Of a DNA stretch of 64,000 nucleotides, positions 1-9,120 are shown piece after piece (position 1 is the first letter of the stretch; each line of letters opens with the position of its first letter). The DNA is from Anaerobium acetethylicum (GTDB taxonomy: Bacteria > Bacillota > Clostridia > Lachnospirales > Lachnospiraceae), in contig NZ_FMKA01000005.1 of assembly GCF_900096945.1 (NCBI RefSeq), forward strand, positions 123,388-187,387, in the 5' to 3' direction. The translations under genes and the position numbers were made by a program. A model generated the notes under the pieces. That model saw only the letters and a program-made list of their open reading frames with translations, did no database searches and was not told where the DNA came from.

Positions 1-1
1 C

Positions 2-460
2 TGCCTGAATGACCAGTTGTCCTATTCCCTTCCACAGGAAAGCAAATTCAAGATATACATCAGCGGACTTACGCAGCTGAATATCGATGAACACAACAGG
101 ATTCCGACAACGGATGGAAGGCTGATCAGACGGCTGGTGCGCGATGCAAGAACCAGGGGAATTTCTGAGAAGCAGACCATCGCCATGTGGGCTTCGGTAC
201 GACGGGGCGAGGAAAGGAATATTTTCCCATACCAGGAAGAAGCGGACGTGATGTTCAATTCAGCGCTTATCTATGAGCTTTCCGTTCTGAAACAGTATGC
301 AGAGCCGATTCTCTTTGCCGTTGACAGGCAGGCGCCGGAATACGGAGAGGCCAAAAGGCTTTTGAAGTTCCTGGATTATTTCATTACTGTAGGAACTGAA
401 TATATTCCCAAAAACTCTATTCTGCGGGAATTTATCGGGGGAAGCTGCTTTAAGGTTTAA
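2..460 (+). CDS. nucleoside (uridine) kinase family protein, C-terminal part
   Basis: The reading frame is open to the left edge of the window, so only about the last 152 residues are present. The block NRIPTTDGRLIRRLVRDART near the start and the ending LREFIGGSCFKV are typical of the clostridial nucleoside kinase family that joins a TGS-like N-terminal part to a uridine kinase/phosphoribulokinase-like P-loop domain. The P-loop itself lies outside the window. The family is thought to phosphorylate nucleosides, but the substrate cannot be read from this fragment. A TTG at 17 could be mistaken for a start, but the upstream codons are coding-like. The gene ends just ahead of the RNase P RNA promoter. 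Confidence 0.75.
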   Translation, partial: CLNDQLSYSLPQESKFKIYISGLTQLNIDEHNRIPTTDGRLIRRLVRDARTRGISEKQTIAMWASVRRGEERNIFPYQEEADVMFNSALIYELSVLKQYAEPILFAVDRQAPEYGEAKRLLKFLDYFITVGTEYIPKNSILREFIGGSCFKV

Positions 461-478
461 CCTTCAGGTCTTTCAAGG

Positions 479-507
479 TTTACAAAAAGCGAAATTAGTG
501 TTAAAAT
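479..507 (+). promoter_or_regulatory. sigma-A type promoter of rnpB
   Basis: TTTACA (479-484) and TAAAAT (502-507) are separated by exactly 17 bp. The predicted start lies about 7-11 nt downstream, at the first paired base of the RNase P RNA. Confidence 0.7.
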
Positions 508-517
508 GTCAAAGGTT

Positions 518-869
518 AAATGAGTAGGACAAATGATCGCAGCTGCGGATGCCGAAAGGCAGCAGGTGAGGAAAGTCCGGGCTTCATAGGGCAGGATGCC
601 GGATAACGTCCGGTGGAGGCGACTCCAAGGCTAGTGCAACAGAAATATACCGCCGGCTTCGGCCGGTAAGGGTGGAAGGGTAGCTTAAGAGACTACCGCC
701 TTCCTGGTAACAGGGAGGGCATATGTAAACCCCATTCGAAGCAAGACCGAATAAAAAGCGATACGGCTGCCCGCCGTGCTTTTAGGTGGGTCGCTAGAGC
801 CTGCTGGCAACAGCAGGTGTAGATAGATGATCATTCACGACATAACCCGGCTTATCGTCCTGCTCATTT
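518..869 (+). ncRNA. rnpB: RNase P RNA (bacterial class A-like)
   Basis: This is the catalytic RNA of RNase P, which trims the 5' ends of tRNA precursors. The universal 5' core GAGGAAAGTCCGGGCT is present near 568-583. The matching 3' core ATAACCCGGCTTATCG is at about 842-857. The terminal helix pairs AAATGAGTAGGAC (518-530) with GTCCTGCTCATTT (857-869), which sets both ends. Overall length is about 352 nt, normal for the molecule. A good promoter lies directly upstream and a hairpin follows. Confidence 0.95.
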
Positions 870-893
870 GACTTTGAAATGAACTCTATTTAT

Positions 894-920
894 AGGAACT
901 GAACGCAGTTCCTGTTTCAT
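894..920 (+). terminator. hairpin after rnpB
   Basis: AGGAACTG (894-901) pairs with CAGTTCCT (906-913) around an AACG loop and is followed by a modest T-rich stretch (GTTTCATC). It is the only candidate terminator close behind rnpB. The weak T-run limits confidence. Confidence 0.5.
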
Positions 921-951
921 CTCGTAGGACGAACTATCCTAAGAGATTAAA

Positions 952-996
952 AAAACCGGCACCGCCAGGGATTTCAACTCCTGTCGGTGCCGGTTT
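952..996 (-). terminator. terminator of the nitroreductase-pyrB-pyrI unit
   Basis: A strong stem (AAACCGGCACCG with CGGTGCCGGTTT) lies between rnpB and pyrI. Read on the minus strand it is followed by a run of seven T, as expected for a rho-independent terminator behind pyrI. Confidence 0.8.
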
Positions 997-1018
997 CTTC
1001 GTGTTCGGGCCCTGCTGG

Positions 1019-1444
1019 TTACAGGGTGTATTTTTCTTCGCAGTATCTGCAGCGGTATACTTCCTTTTCAGGGTCGGTCAGCATGAAAATCTGATCGAGT
1101 TCCTGTTCGATGGAAGTTATGCAGCGGGGATTCTTGCACTTCAGGACATTCCTGATCTCTTTAGGAAGACGGAGCGTAAGCTTTTCTGTGATTTCCCCGT
1201 TTCTGATGATATTGATCGTGATATTGTGATCGATAAATCCCAGAATATCAAGGTTGACGATATCAACAGGGCATTCCACCTTGATAATATCCTTCTTCCC
1301 CATCTTGTTGCTTTTTGCATTCTTAATAATAGCGACGCAGCAGTCAAGCTGGCCTAACTGTAAATCTCTGTATATAGACATGCTTTTTCCAGCCTGTATA
1401 TGATCCAGAACAAATCCGTTTTCTATTTTTCCTACATTTAACAT
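1019..1444 (-). CDS. pyrI: aspartate carbamoyltransferase regulatory chain
   Basis: This is the regulatory subunit that assembles with PyrB in the first committed step of pyrimidine synthesis and binds nucleotide effectors. The zinc-binding C-terminal domain is clear: CKNPRC and, about 25 residues later, CRYCEEKY supply four cysteines. The N-terminal part (VLDHIQAGKSMSIY) matches the allosteric domain. I place the start at the ATG that gives MLNVGKIENG, which has its own GGAGG. An upstream ATG at 1468, also with a good ribosome binding site, would add eight residues. The gene follows pyrB after a short gap in the same direction. Confidence 0.93.
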   Translation of the reverse strand: MLNVGKIENGFVLDHIQAGKSMSIYRDLQLGQLDCCVAIIKNAKSNKMGKKDIIKVECPVDIVNLDILGFIDHNITINIIRNGEITEKLTLRLPKEIRNVLKCKNPRCITSIEQELDQIFMLTDPEKEVYRCRYCEEKYTL

Positions 1445-1484
1445 GCTTTTACCTCCAGAATTATCCATTTAATACCTCCTGTAC

Positions 1485-2405
1485 CTACCATTTTTTAATC
1501 TCCAGCAACAGGAGGATTAATGCCATCCTTGCGTACACGCCATACTGGACCTGCTTAAAATAGACAGCGCGGGGATCTTTGTCGACTTCGACAGAAATTT
1601 CGTTCACTCTTGGAAGGGGATGGAGCACAAGCATATCTTCCCTGGCAAGCTGCATCTTTTCTGCATTCAGGATATAACAGTCCTTCATCCGGATATATTC
1701 GTCTTCACTGAAGAACCTTTCCTTCTGAACTCTGGTCATATAGAGGATGTCGAGATCGCTGAGGACGTCTTCGAGCCGTTCGACTTCCTTGAAGTGAATT
1801 CCTTTTTCTTCCAAAACATCGGTTCTGATGTAATCAGGAATTTTGAGCTCGTTGGGAGAAATCAGCATGAAGGTGATGTTATCGTAACGCGCAAGCGCAT
1901 TGATCAGGGAGTGGACAGTTCGTCCGAATTTCAAATCTCCGCATAACCCGATTGTCAGATTATCAAGCCTTCCTTTTAAAGAACGGATGGTGAGGAGATC
2001 AGTGATTGTCTGGGTGGGATGCTGGTGTCCGCCATCTCCTGCGTTGATTACAGGGATTGAGGAATTCATGGACGCCACAAGAGGCGCTCCTTCTTTTGGG
2101 TGGCGCATGGCGCAAATATCGGCATAACAGGAAATCATGCGGATCGTATCAGAAACAGATTCGCCTTTTGCCGCCGAACTTGAATCGGCAGAAGAAAATC
2201 CAAGCACATTGCCGCCCATGTTCATCATTGCGGCTTCGAAGCTAAGTCTGGTTCTTGTGCTTGGCTCGTAGAAAAGAGTAGCAAGCTTCCTGCCCTCGCA
2301 TATCTTTGCATATTTTGCCGGATCTGCCTGGATATCGCCAGCAAGATTCAGAAGAGTGTCAAGTTCCTGTACGGAAAAGTCCAAAGGACTCATTAAATGT
2401 CTCAT
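1485..2405 (-). CDS. pyrB: aspartate carbamoyltransferase catalytic chain
   Basis: The enzyme condenses carbamoyl phosphate with aspartate to carbamoyl aspartate. The carbamoyl phosphate motif STRTRLSF is present at about residues 52-59. The aspartate-binding segment HPLPRVNE lies near the C-terminus. The product is 306 residues, the normal catalytic chain length. The frame stays open 29 codons upstream, but the start at 2405 ([10 protein letters not shown]) has a well-placed ATAGGAGG and fits the family N-terminus. It lies 10 bp behind a nitroreductase gene and 40 bp ahead of pyrI, so the three are probably co-transcribed. Confidence 0.95.
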   Translation of the reverse strand: MRHLMSPLDFSVQELDTLLNLAGDIQADPAKYAKICEGRKLATLFYEPSTRTRLSFEAAMMNMGGNVLGFSSADSSSAAKGESVSDTIRMISCYADICAMRHPKEGAPLVASMNSSIPVINAGDGGHQHPTQTITDLLTIRSLKGRLDNLTIGLCGDLKFGRTVHSLINALARYDNITFMLISPNELKIPDYIRTDVLEEKGIHFKEVERLEDVLSDLDILYMTRVQKERFFSEDEYIRMKDCYILNAEKMQLAREDMLVLHPLPRVNEISVEVDKDPRAVYFKQVQYGVYARMALILLLLEIKKW

Positions 2406-2415
2406 TAAGGGCCTC

Positions 2416-2949
2416 CTATTTGTAGGTGAGTAAATCTTCAACGGTTTTTCTTTTCGGTGCAGCCGGAATGGATTCCGGATAACCGATTGCAATCAGAGCA
2501 GCAAGCTCCCGGTCTTCTGGAAGTTCAAGGAGCTTGGTGATTTCCGGACCGTCGAAAATCCCCATGATGACGGTTCCAAGGCCCAGCTCGTGGGCAGCAA
2601 GACAGAACGTCTGGCTTGCGATTCCGGCATCGAACATCTGCCATTCGCCTTTTCTGTCGGTTGTGAAGGAACCATCCCTCTCAAATCCGGACCGGTTTTT
2701 GATAAATGTCACTGCAGCAATAGCCGGTGCATGTTCAATGATCAGTTTGTTGCTGTCGGAAGCAAGTGCACCAATCCTGGATTTGAGCTCCTGGTCCTCT
2801 ATAACGATGTAGCGTGTGATCTGCGTGTTTTTCCAGGAAGGTGCAAATGCGGCAGCGGAGATTACGCTCTCTATGATGCTATGTTCCAGTTTTTCGGGTT
2901 TGAAGCTGCGAACGCTCCTTCTCTCCCTGATGCAGTCAATTGTATTCAT
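2416..2949 (-). CDS. nitroreductase family protein
   Basis: This is a 177-residue FMN-dependent nitroreductase-like protein. The N-terminal RERRSVRSF supplies the usual flavin phosphate contact, FAPSWKNTQ follows, and the [11 protein letters not shown] segment near residues 121-131 is a family hallmark. The length is typical of small nitroreductases. The natural substrate is unknown. It is the first gene of a leftward unit with pyrB and pyrI, which is not a standard pathway grouping. A near-perfect palindrome lies in its promoter region. The start has AGGAGG about 7 nt upstream. Confidence 0.85.
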   Translation of the reverse strand: MNTIDCIRERRSVRSFKPEKLEHSIIESVISAAAFAPSWKNTQITRYIVIEDQELKSRIGALASDSNKLIIEHAPAIAAVTFIKNRSGFERDGSFTTDRKGEWQMFDAGIASQTFCLAAHELGLGTVIMGIFDGPEITKLLELPEDRELAALIAIGYPESIPAAPKRKTVEDLLTYK

Positions 2950-2976
2950 AAGGAAACCTCCTATTATTTATGTGGA

Positions 2977-3001
2977 CCATCCAATTGTTATAATTGAATG
3001 G
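2977..3001. promoter_or_regulatory. palindromic operator-like site upstream of the nitroreductase gene
   Basis: CCATCCAATT (2977-2986) and AATTGAATGG (2992-3001) form an inverted repeat with one mismatch and a 5-bp centre. It lies 28 bp upstream of the nitroreductase start, where a dimeric repressor could act. No regulator gene is adjacent. Confidence 0.4.
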
Positions 3002-3125
3002 CAATCCTTTAATTTGCTATGTTATAGCATACAATAAATATATTTAAAATTCAATTATCTTTTGCATTATCGGAGTCTATCAATTATAATTAAAACAAGG
3101 AAAAATCATACAGGGAGGAGAAATA

Positions 3126-3491
3126 ATGGAATTTGTAGAGAGAAAAAGGCTTCTTTTCTTAGGATTGCCGTGGACATTTACGAAATATACAGTCAGTGAG
3201 GATCTGCTGACAATCAATGCCGGACTTTTGAGGACGACGGAAAATGACTGCTTCATGTACAAAATACAGGATGTGACTCTTTCAGCAACGATTCTGGAAA
3301 GGATTTTCGGACTGGGGACGTTAACCTGTTTCACAGGGGATACAACCAACCCGGAACTGGTTATGCTACACATAAAGCATGCAAGGGATATCAAGAATTT
3401 TATTCTTCAGGCTTCGGAGGAAGCACGAAGGAAACGCAGGACGATCAATACCCTTGACATAGGAAGCGAAGATGTGGATAATCTGAATTAG
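3126..3491 (+). CDS. PH-domain (bacterial PH2-like) protein
   Basis: A 121-residue protein with the pattern of bacterial PH-like (DUF304/YdbT-type) domains: an FTKYTVSEDLLTINAGLLRT strand pair, IQDVTLSATILERIFGLGTL and a trailing helix. Unlike many relatives it has no membrane segments, so it is probably cytoplasmic or peripheral. The C-terminal tail (about residues 95-121) is rich in Arg and Lys and then acidic. AGGGAGGAG lies 6-7 nt before the ATG. Its function is unknown. It is transcribed toward folC with a 140-bp gap. Confidence 0.7.
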   Translation: MEFVERKRLLFLGLPWTFTKYTVSEDLLTINAGLLRTTENDCFMYKIQDVTLSATILERIFGLGTLTCFTGDTTNPELVMLHIKHARDIKNFILQASEEARRKRRTINTLDIGSEDVDNLN

Positions 3492-3494
3492 CGT

Positions 3495-3600
3495 TGGGAA
3501 AAACAGGAATTATCTTTTGGATAGTTGTCCCAAACAGCAGTTAGGTCAGGTGATAGATGGAACAGGGGTCCGGTTGAACTTAAGGATTCCTGTTCTATTT
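3495..3600 (+). promoter_or_regulatory. structured folC leader, possible attenuator or riboswitch
   Basis: AACAGGAAT (3502-3510) can pair perfectly with ATTCCTGTT (3586-3594) across about 75 nt, followed by CTATTTTTAT. A competing pairing is also available: TTGGGA (3495-3500) with TCCCAA (3528-3533). A 9-bp closing stem next to a U-rich tract, with an alternative fold, resembles a transcription-control leader. I could not match it to a known riboswitch class, including the folate ones. Confidence 0.35.
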
Positions 3601-3631
3601 TTATCTCACAGGAAAGGAAACAACAGGCATA

Positions 3632-4918
3632 ATGAATTTTAAAGAAGCACAGGAATATATAGAATACATAGGTAAATTTGGCAGCGTTCTGGGACTGGAG
3701 CCAATCAGGGAACTGCTGGACAGATTGGGAAATCCGCAGGACAGACTTGATTTTGTACATATTGCAGGTACAAACGGAAAAGGTTCTACATTAGCCTTTA
3801 TTTCAACCATTTTAAAGTGTGCAGGCTGCAAAGTGGGAAGATATATCTCACCAGTCGTATTCGACTATCTTGAAAAGATCCAGGTGAACGGAGAATGCAT
3901 CAGCGAAGAAGAGTTTTCGCTTCTTGCAGCCAGGGTAAAGGACGCGGCAGACAGTATGGAAAAGGATGGGCTGCAGCATCCCACGGCTTTTGAAGTTGAG
4001 ACAGCTCTGGCTTTCCTGTATTTTGAGTCTCAGGGCTGTGATGTGGTTGTTCTGGAAACAGGGCTGGGAGGGAAACTTGATGCCACAAATATAATCAGAA
4101 ACACAAAATGTGCGGTAATAACATCGATCAGCATGGACCATATGGGGGTTCTGGGCAGCACGCTGGGAGAAATCGCGGCTAACAAGGCGGGGATCATCAA
4201 AAGCGGTGCTGTTGTAGTATCAGCCATGCAGGAGCATGAGGCCGAAGAAGCAATCAGGCTTGAGGCTGCGAAATACGGATGTGAGGTCAGGATTGCGGAT
4301 ATGGGACAAGCCTGTGATATCGAGTATGGATTTGAAAAGCAGAGATTTTCCTATAAAGGCTACAGGAATCTTGAAATCAGCCTTGCAGGCAGCTGCCAGA
4401 TTTCCAATGCAATTCTGGCGGTTGAAGCCGCGGATGCCCTGAAAGCCGCAGGATACCCTGTCAGTGAGGATGCCCTGAGGCGGGGACTGAAGGAGGCTTC
4501 GTGGACCGGACGGTTCACACCCATACACAGGGAGCCTTTTTTTATTATTGATGGTGCCCATAATATTGATGCGGCGATAAAACTGAAGGAATCGCTTAAA
4601 CTCTACTTCAGTGGCAGAAGGCTTATCTTCATAATCGGAATATTTGCCGATAAGGAGCATGAAAAGATAATCAGGGAAATGGCACCTCTCGCTTCTAAGA
4701 TAATTACAGTTACGCCGCCGGGACCAAGGGGGATGCCGGCAGAAGCGCTGGCAGATGAAATCAGGAGGTTCAATAAGAACGTTACCTGGGCAACCGGCCT
4801 TGAAGAGGCAGCTTTGGAGAGCATGAAAGCAGCTGGCCCGGAAGACGTTATAGTCGCTTTCGGTTCCCTGTCCTATCTGGGAGAAATGAAGCGTATCATA
4901 GAAAGGCTGTTTCACTGA
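3632..4918 (+). CDS. folC: bifunctional folylpolyglutamate / dihydrofolate synthase
   Basis: This Mur-ligase family enzyme adds glutamate to folates and, in many bacteria, also makes dihydrofolate from dihydropteroate. The ATP-binding P-loop is HIAGTNGKGST at about residues 43-53. SPVVFDYLEKIQVNGE follows, as does ETGLGGKLDATNII, a FolC hallmark. The C-terminal Mur-ligase domain contains IDGAHNIDA near residue 308. The length of 428 is standard. Ribosome binding is through an AGGAAAGGAAA stretch. It stands alone behind the structured leader described separately. Confidence 0.92.
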   Translation: MNFKEAQEYIEYIGKFGSVLGLEPIRELLDRLGNPQDRLDFVHIAGTNGKGSTLAFISTILKCAGCKVGRYISPVVFDYLEKIQVNGECISEEEFSLLAARVKDAADSMEKDGLQHPTAFEVETALAFLYFESQGCDVVVLETGLGGKLDATNIIRNTKCAVITSISMDHMGVLGSTLGEIAANKAGIIKSGAVVVSAMQEHEAEEAIRLEAAKYGCEVRIADMGQACDIEYGFEKQRFSYKGYRNLEISLAGSCQISNAILAVEAADALKAAGYPVSEDALRRGLKEASWTGRFTPIHREPFFIIDGAHNIDAAIKLKESLKLYFSGRRLIFIIGIFADKEHEKIIREMAPLASKIITVTPPGPRGMPAEALADEIRRFNKNVTWATGLEEAALESMKAAGPEDVIVAFGSLSYLGEMKRIIERLFH

Positions 4919-4947
4919 GACAACATGGGCTGGAACAAGCATTTCTA

Positions 4948-5065
4948 TTGCCATCTTAGCAGATTTGTTATAATATTGTAACTGTTAAGCAGTCCGGTAA
5001 CGCGAGGCATTTTCATGCTGGTTTTGCATAATATTATGGTTAATTGGAAATAACTGTTCAGTTAC
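4948..5065. repeat. partial TIR-element copy D with a TATAAT box, pheA leader
   Basis: A TATAAT box at 4969-4974 is followed at 4978 by GTAACTGTTAAGC and the segment TAACGCGAGGCATTTTCATG. This matches the left half of the repeat family whose full copies lie at 25158 and 25504. The right half is missing. A second end-like sequence, TAACTGTTCAGTTAC, occurs at 5051-5065. The region is the 5' leader of pheA; a weak TTGCCA at 4948 could be the -35. Confidence 0.6.
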
Positions 5066-5091
5066 AAGTAGTATATTTTGAGGAGAGAATG

Positions 5092-6222
5092 ATGAAAGAC
5101 TTAGGAACAATCAGGGAAGAGATAGATAATATAGACGGGCAGATCGTAAGGCTTTTTGAAAAACGCATGGAACTGGCTCACGAAGTTGCAGAATTCAAGA
5201 TCAGAACAGGGAAGAAGGTTTTCGACAGGGAACGGGAGAAAAGCAAGCTGGAAGCCTTAAAGGCGCTTGCAGGAAACGATTTCAACAGGCACGGCATTGA
5301 AGAACTGTTCCAGCAGATCATGTCAATGAGCAGAAAGTTCCAGTACCAGCTTCTGGCAAAGGAGAACCTTCTAGGAGAAATTCCGTTCAAACCAGTAGAT
5401 GATATCCGTATGGAAAATGTAAAAGTGGTTTTCCAGGGAGTGGAGGGAGCATACAGCCAGATGGCCATGTTTGAATATTTCGGCAGGGATGTTGACAACT
5501 TTCACGTGGATACGTTCAGAGATGCCATGGCAGCCATCAGGGAAGGAAAAGCAGACTATGCGGTGCTTCCTATCGAAAACTCTTCTGCGGGAAGCGTTAC
5601 GGACATCTACGATCTTCTGACGGAATTCGACAATTATATTGTTGGGGAGCAGATCATAAAGATAGAACATGCACTTCTTGGGATTGAGGGGGCTTCTCTT
5701 GAGGATATCAGAACCGTATATTCCCATCCCCAGGGCCTCATGCAGTGTGCAAAATATCTGGATGAACACAGGGAATGGAAACAGATCAGCCTTCAGAATA
5801 CGGCAATGTCTGCAAAAAAGGTATTTGACGATAACGACAGGACCCAGGCGGCAATCGCAAGCAAGACGGCAGCCGGCATCTATGGACTTTCGGTACTTAA
5901 GGAGCAGCTGAATTTCAGTGAAACCAATTCCACGAGATTTATAATCGTGACAAATAAGAAAATATTCCGTAAGGATGCTGATAAAATAAGCATATGCTTC
6001 GAACTCCCACATGCCAGCGGTACTCTGTACAACATGCTTTCACATTTCATCTATAATAATTTGAGCATGAGCAAAATTGAATCCAGGCCTCTGGAAGGGA
6101 AAAACTGGGAATACAGTTTCTTCATTGATTTTGAAGGAAATCTGAATGACAGTGCAGTAAAGAATGCTCTTCTGGGGATTAAGGAAGAAGCATCCGATTT
6201 CAAAATATTAGGCAATTATTAA
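5092..6222 (+). CDS. pheA: chorismate mutase / prephenate dehydratase (P-protein)
   Basis: The protein converts chorismate to prephenate and then to phenylpyruvate for phenylalanine synthesis. Residues 1-85 form an AroQ-type chorismate mutase (REEIDNIDGQIVRLFEKRM). Residues about 105-280 form the dehydratase, with GVEGAYSQMA, LPIENSSAGSV and NSTRFIIV. A C-terminal ACT domain holds the phenylalanine-sensing signature ESRP (SKIESRPLEGKNWEY). A feedback-inhibited enzyme is therefore expected. The chosen ATG is the second of two adjacent ones; AGGAG lies 6 nt upstream. The frame extends further up to 5044 through the repeat, which I do not believe is coding. Confidence 0.93.
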   Translation: MKDLGTIREEIDNIDGQIVRLFEKRMELAHEVAEFKIRTGKKVFDREREKSKLEALKALAGNDFNRHGIEELFQQIMSMSRKFQYQLLAKENLLGEIPFKPVDDIRMENVKVVFQGVEGAYSQMAMFEYFGRDVDNFHVDTFRDAMAAIREGKADYAVLPIENSSAGSVTDIYDLLTEFDNYIVGEQIIKIEHALLGIEGASLEDIRTVYSHPQGLMQCAKYLDEHREWKQISLQNTAMSAKKVFDDNDRTQAAIASKTAAGIYGLSVLKEQLNFSETNSTRFIIVTNKKIFRKDADKISICFELPHASGTLYNMLSHFIYNNLSMSKIESRPLEGKNWEYSFFIDFEGNLNDSAVKNALLGIKEEASDFKILGNY

Positions 6223-6247
6223 GCCGGGAGGAAAGGCGGAATAAAAA

Positions 6248-7546
6248 ATGAACACACAGGTAAACCAGCTGATTTTATATAAGAATTTTCAGAATCACGA
6301 AATCTTTGATAACATGACATGGATTATGGAGAACTATGATAATGAATACTATAATCCTGATGACATAAAAGCCCTTCTCTATGACAGTATCAATGCCCTT
6401 GTGGAACTTGCGGGAAACTACGGTTTCGAAGGGAATCTGTGGCACAGCTATCTGACATTCCTTCTTGCAAACAATGAAAATGCATTCAGCACTTCATGCG
6501 AAATGGTCGGGGCTGTTGAAGGCAGCGTGAACGGCCTGGCGCTCAACGATTTCAGGATATTCAGGCAGCTGTTCGGATTTCAACTTGAGGAAATAGAAAA
6601 AGTACTTGAGGTAGACTGTTTCACCCTTCTAAAGGATTATCAGAATGTAAGCAAGAACAGTAAAATATTCAACAGAAGAATCCGGGACAGAATCGATGAG
6701 CTTAGCAGAAAGCTTGGAGGGGCATCTGATGAACATGAATTTTTGTCAGTTATAACCACCTTCTATAAGGAATTTGGCGTCGGAAAATTCGGCCTCCACA
6801 AAGCATTCCGCGTAGAGCATACAGATCAGGGAACAGAGATAGTTCCGATTACGAATATAGCACATTCTTACCTGAGTGACCTTGTCGGGTATGAACTTCA
6901 GAAGAAAAAGCTGATAGACAATACAGAAGCCTTTGTGCAGGGAAGAAAGGCCAATAACTGTCTCCTTTTTGGCGACAGCGGTACCGGAAAATCCTCCAGC
7001 ATAAAAGGAATACTGAATGAATATTATGATCAGGGTCTGAGAATGATAGAGATATACAAACATCAATTCCAGGACCTTTCATCAGTAATAGGCCAGATAA
7101 AGAACCGCAATTACAAGTTCATCATATACATGGACGACCTTTCCTTTGAGGAATTTGAAATAGAATATAAATACCTGAAGGCAGTGATTGAAGGCGGCCT
7201 GGAAAAGAAACCGGAGAATGTCCTTATTTATGCGACCTCCAACAGAAGGCATCTCGTGAGGGAAAAATGGAGCGACAAGGAAGAAAGAAGAGACGACCTT
7301 CACAGCTCAGACACCGTACAGGAAAAATTATCACTGGTTGCAAGATTCGGTGTTTCCATATTCTTCGTAGCACCCAATAAGAAAGAATACAACAATATCG
7401 TGAAGGAACTGGCAGAGAAGTATGATATCACAATGCCCGAAGAGGAGCTTTTCCTGGAGGCGAATAAATGGGAGCTGAGCCATGGCGGACTTTCAGGACG
7501 CACGGCACAGCAGTTTATCAATTATCTGGTTGGACAGCAGAGATAA
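6248..7546 (+). CDS. DUF815 family AAA+-like ATPase
   Basis: A 432-residue protein with a poorly conserved N-terminal half and a C-terminal P-loop ATPase. The Walker A is GDSGTGKSS (about residue 243) and the Walker B-like segment is FIIYMDDLSFEE. Sensor regions include LIYATSNRRHLV, and the RFG motif of DUF815 proteins is present (LVARFGVSIFF). Family members are widespread in Firmicutes and Proteobacteria but their role is not settled. It follows pheA by 25 bp and precedes the polyphosphate genes by a few bases, so it may be co-transcribed with both. Confidence 0.85.
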   Translation: MNTQVNQLILYKNFQNHEIFDNMTWIMENYDNEYYNPDDIKALLYDSINALVELAGNYGFEGNLWHSYLTFLLANNENAFSTSCEMVGAVEGSVNGLALNDFRIFRQLFGFQLEEIEKVLEVDCFTLLKDYQNVSKNSKIFNRRIRDRIDELSRKLGGASDEHEFLSVITTFYKEFGVGKFGLHKAFRVEHTDQGTEIVPITNIAHSYLSDLVGYELQKKKLIDNTEAFVQGRKANNCLLFGDSGTGKSSSIKGILNEYYDQGLRMIEIYKHQFQDLSSVIGQIKNRNYKFIIYMDDLSFEEFEIEYKYLKAVIEGGLEKKPENVLIYATSNRRHLVREKWSDKEERRDDLHSSDTVQEKLSLVARFGVSIFFVAPNKKEYNNIVKELAEKYDITMPEEELFLEANKWELSHGGLSGRTAQQFINYLVGQQR

Positions 7547-7561
7547 AATGTGAGGTGGCTT

Positions 7562-9097
7562 ATGAAAATGACGGTTTTTGCAGCTATCGACATCGGATCC
7601 TATGAGGTCGGTATGAAGATTTATGAGATTTCCATAAAGAACGGCATGAGGGAGATAGATTATATCAGGCGCCGCATAGAGCTTGGTAAGGAAGCCTTTG
7701 CTGACGGAAGGATCAGTCCCCAGAAAGTGGATGAACTGTGCAGGATTCTGACGGAATTTGCCGTCATCATGAAGGGGTATCGCACGGATGCCAGCAGGGT
7801 ATGTGCCACCAGTGCTCTCAGGGAGTCGGAAAACCTGCTGATCATCCTGGACCAGATCAGGGTCAGGACGGGGTTTGCAGTAGAAATTCTAAGCAATTCC
7901 GAGCAGAGATTTCTGGGATACAAATCCATAGCCTCCAAAGGGAATGAATTTAATAAAATCATCCAGAAAGGCATCGCTATCGTCGATATCGGAGGAGGAA
8001 GCACACAGATATCCCTGTTTGACAAGGACAGCCTTGTGACGACCCAGAACATCCGGCTTGGAACCTTGAGAATGCGGCAAAAATTGTCGAGTATCATAGA
8101 CAAGACCACTCGTTTCGAAGAGATTGTCGAAGAACTGGTGAACCGCGAGATCTATGATTTTAAAAAACTGTTTCTAAAGGACAGGGAAATCAAGAACATC
8201 ATAGCAGTAAGCGATTATATAAAAAACATGGTCAGGAAGGCAAACGAAGGCCAGAACGACAGCTTTGTCACCAGAGAGAAATATATGGAGTTTTTCGGAA
8301 AAATAAGAACTATGAATTCTGAGCAGATGTCCACTTACATCGGAGTCCCTTCAGAGGGGGCCTCGCTGATCATGACTTCAGCTATCGTCTATAAAAGACT
8401 CTTTGAGGAACTGAACGCAGAGCTGATCTGGGCGCCGGGAGTCAATCTTGACGATGGGATTGCCTATGACTTTGCAGTGGGCAGCGGACTGATCCAGACA
8501 GAGCACGATTTTGAGAACGATATTCTTGCGGCTGCAAAAAACATAGGCAAGAGATATATGTATGACAAAGGACACAGCCAGATGCTTGAAAAGCTGACGA
8601 CAGAGATTTTCGACCGCATGAAGAAGATCCACGGCCTGTCAAAGCGGGAAAGGCTTCTGCTCCAGATTGCGGCGATACTTCATGACTGCGGGAAATATAT
8701 CAGCATGTCCTCTGTTTCTGACTGCTCATACAATATCATCATGTCAACGGAAATAATCGGAATTTCCCACAGGGAAAGGGAGGTTGTTGCCAATGTCGTA
8801 AAATACATGAGGGAAGACTTCCGCTATTATGAAGAAATCAACGAGAAAATTGACGTCGAGACCTATCTTCTGATAGCAAAGCTGACGGCTATCCTGAGGA
8901 CGGCAAATGCCCTGGACAGAAGCCACAAACAGAAGTTCAAGGATATAAAAGTCGTGCTGAAGGAAAAGCAGCTTGTGATCACAGTCGATACGATTGAGAA
9001 CATTGACCTGGAATCGGGACTTTTTAATAGAAAAACAGATTTTTTTGAGGAAGTATATAGCATGAAACCTGTAATAAAGCAGCGTAAGGGTATCTAA
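7562..9097 (+). CDS. Ppx/GppA family phosphatase with HD domain
   Basis: The N-terminal two-thirds is an actin-like ASKHA fold with AAIDIGSYEVGMKI, the second phosphate loop VDIGGGSTQISLF (about residue 146) and ATSALRESEN. A C-terminal HD domain follows, with ILHDCGKYISMS as its metal motif. Members hydrolyse polyphosphate or guanosine pentaphosphate. The gene lies immediately before polyphosphate kinase, which favours an exopolyphosphatase role. Of possible starts, the ATG at 7562 sits 3 nt after a TGAGGTGG stretch; a GTG at 7550 is less likely. Confidence 0.85.
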   Translation: MKMTVFAAIDIGSYEVGMKIYEISIKNGMREIDYIRRRIELGKEAFADGRISPQKVDELCRILTEFAVIMKGYRTDASRVCATSALRESENLLIILDQIRVRTGFAVEILSNSEQRFLGYKSIASKGNEFNKIIQKGIAIVDIGGGSTQISLFDKDSLVTTQNIRLGTLRMRQKLSSIIDKTTRFEEIVEELVNREIYDFKKLFLKDREIKNIIAVSDYIKNMVRKANEGQNDSFVTREKYMEFFGKIRTMNSEQMSTYIGVPSEGASLIMTSAIVYKRLFEELNAELIWAPGVNLDDGIAYDFAVGSGLIQTEHDFENDILAAAKNIGKRYMYDKGHSQMLEKLTTEIFDRMKKIHGLSKRERLLLQIAAILHDCGKYISMSSVSDCSYNIIMSTEIIGISHREREVVANVVKYMREDFRYYEEINEKIDVETYLLIAKLTAILRTANALDRSHKQKFKDIKVVLKEKQLVITVDTIENIDLESGLFNRKTDFFEEVYSMKPVIKQRKGI

Positions 9098-9120
9098 ATA
9101 AGAATTTGGAGGGGATTAAT

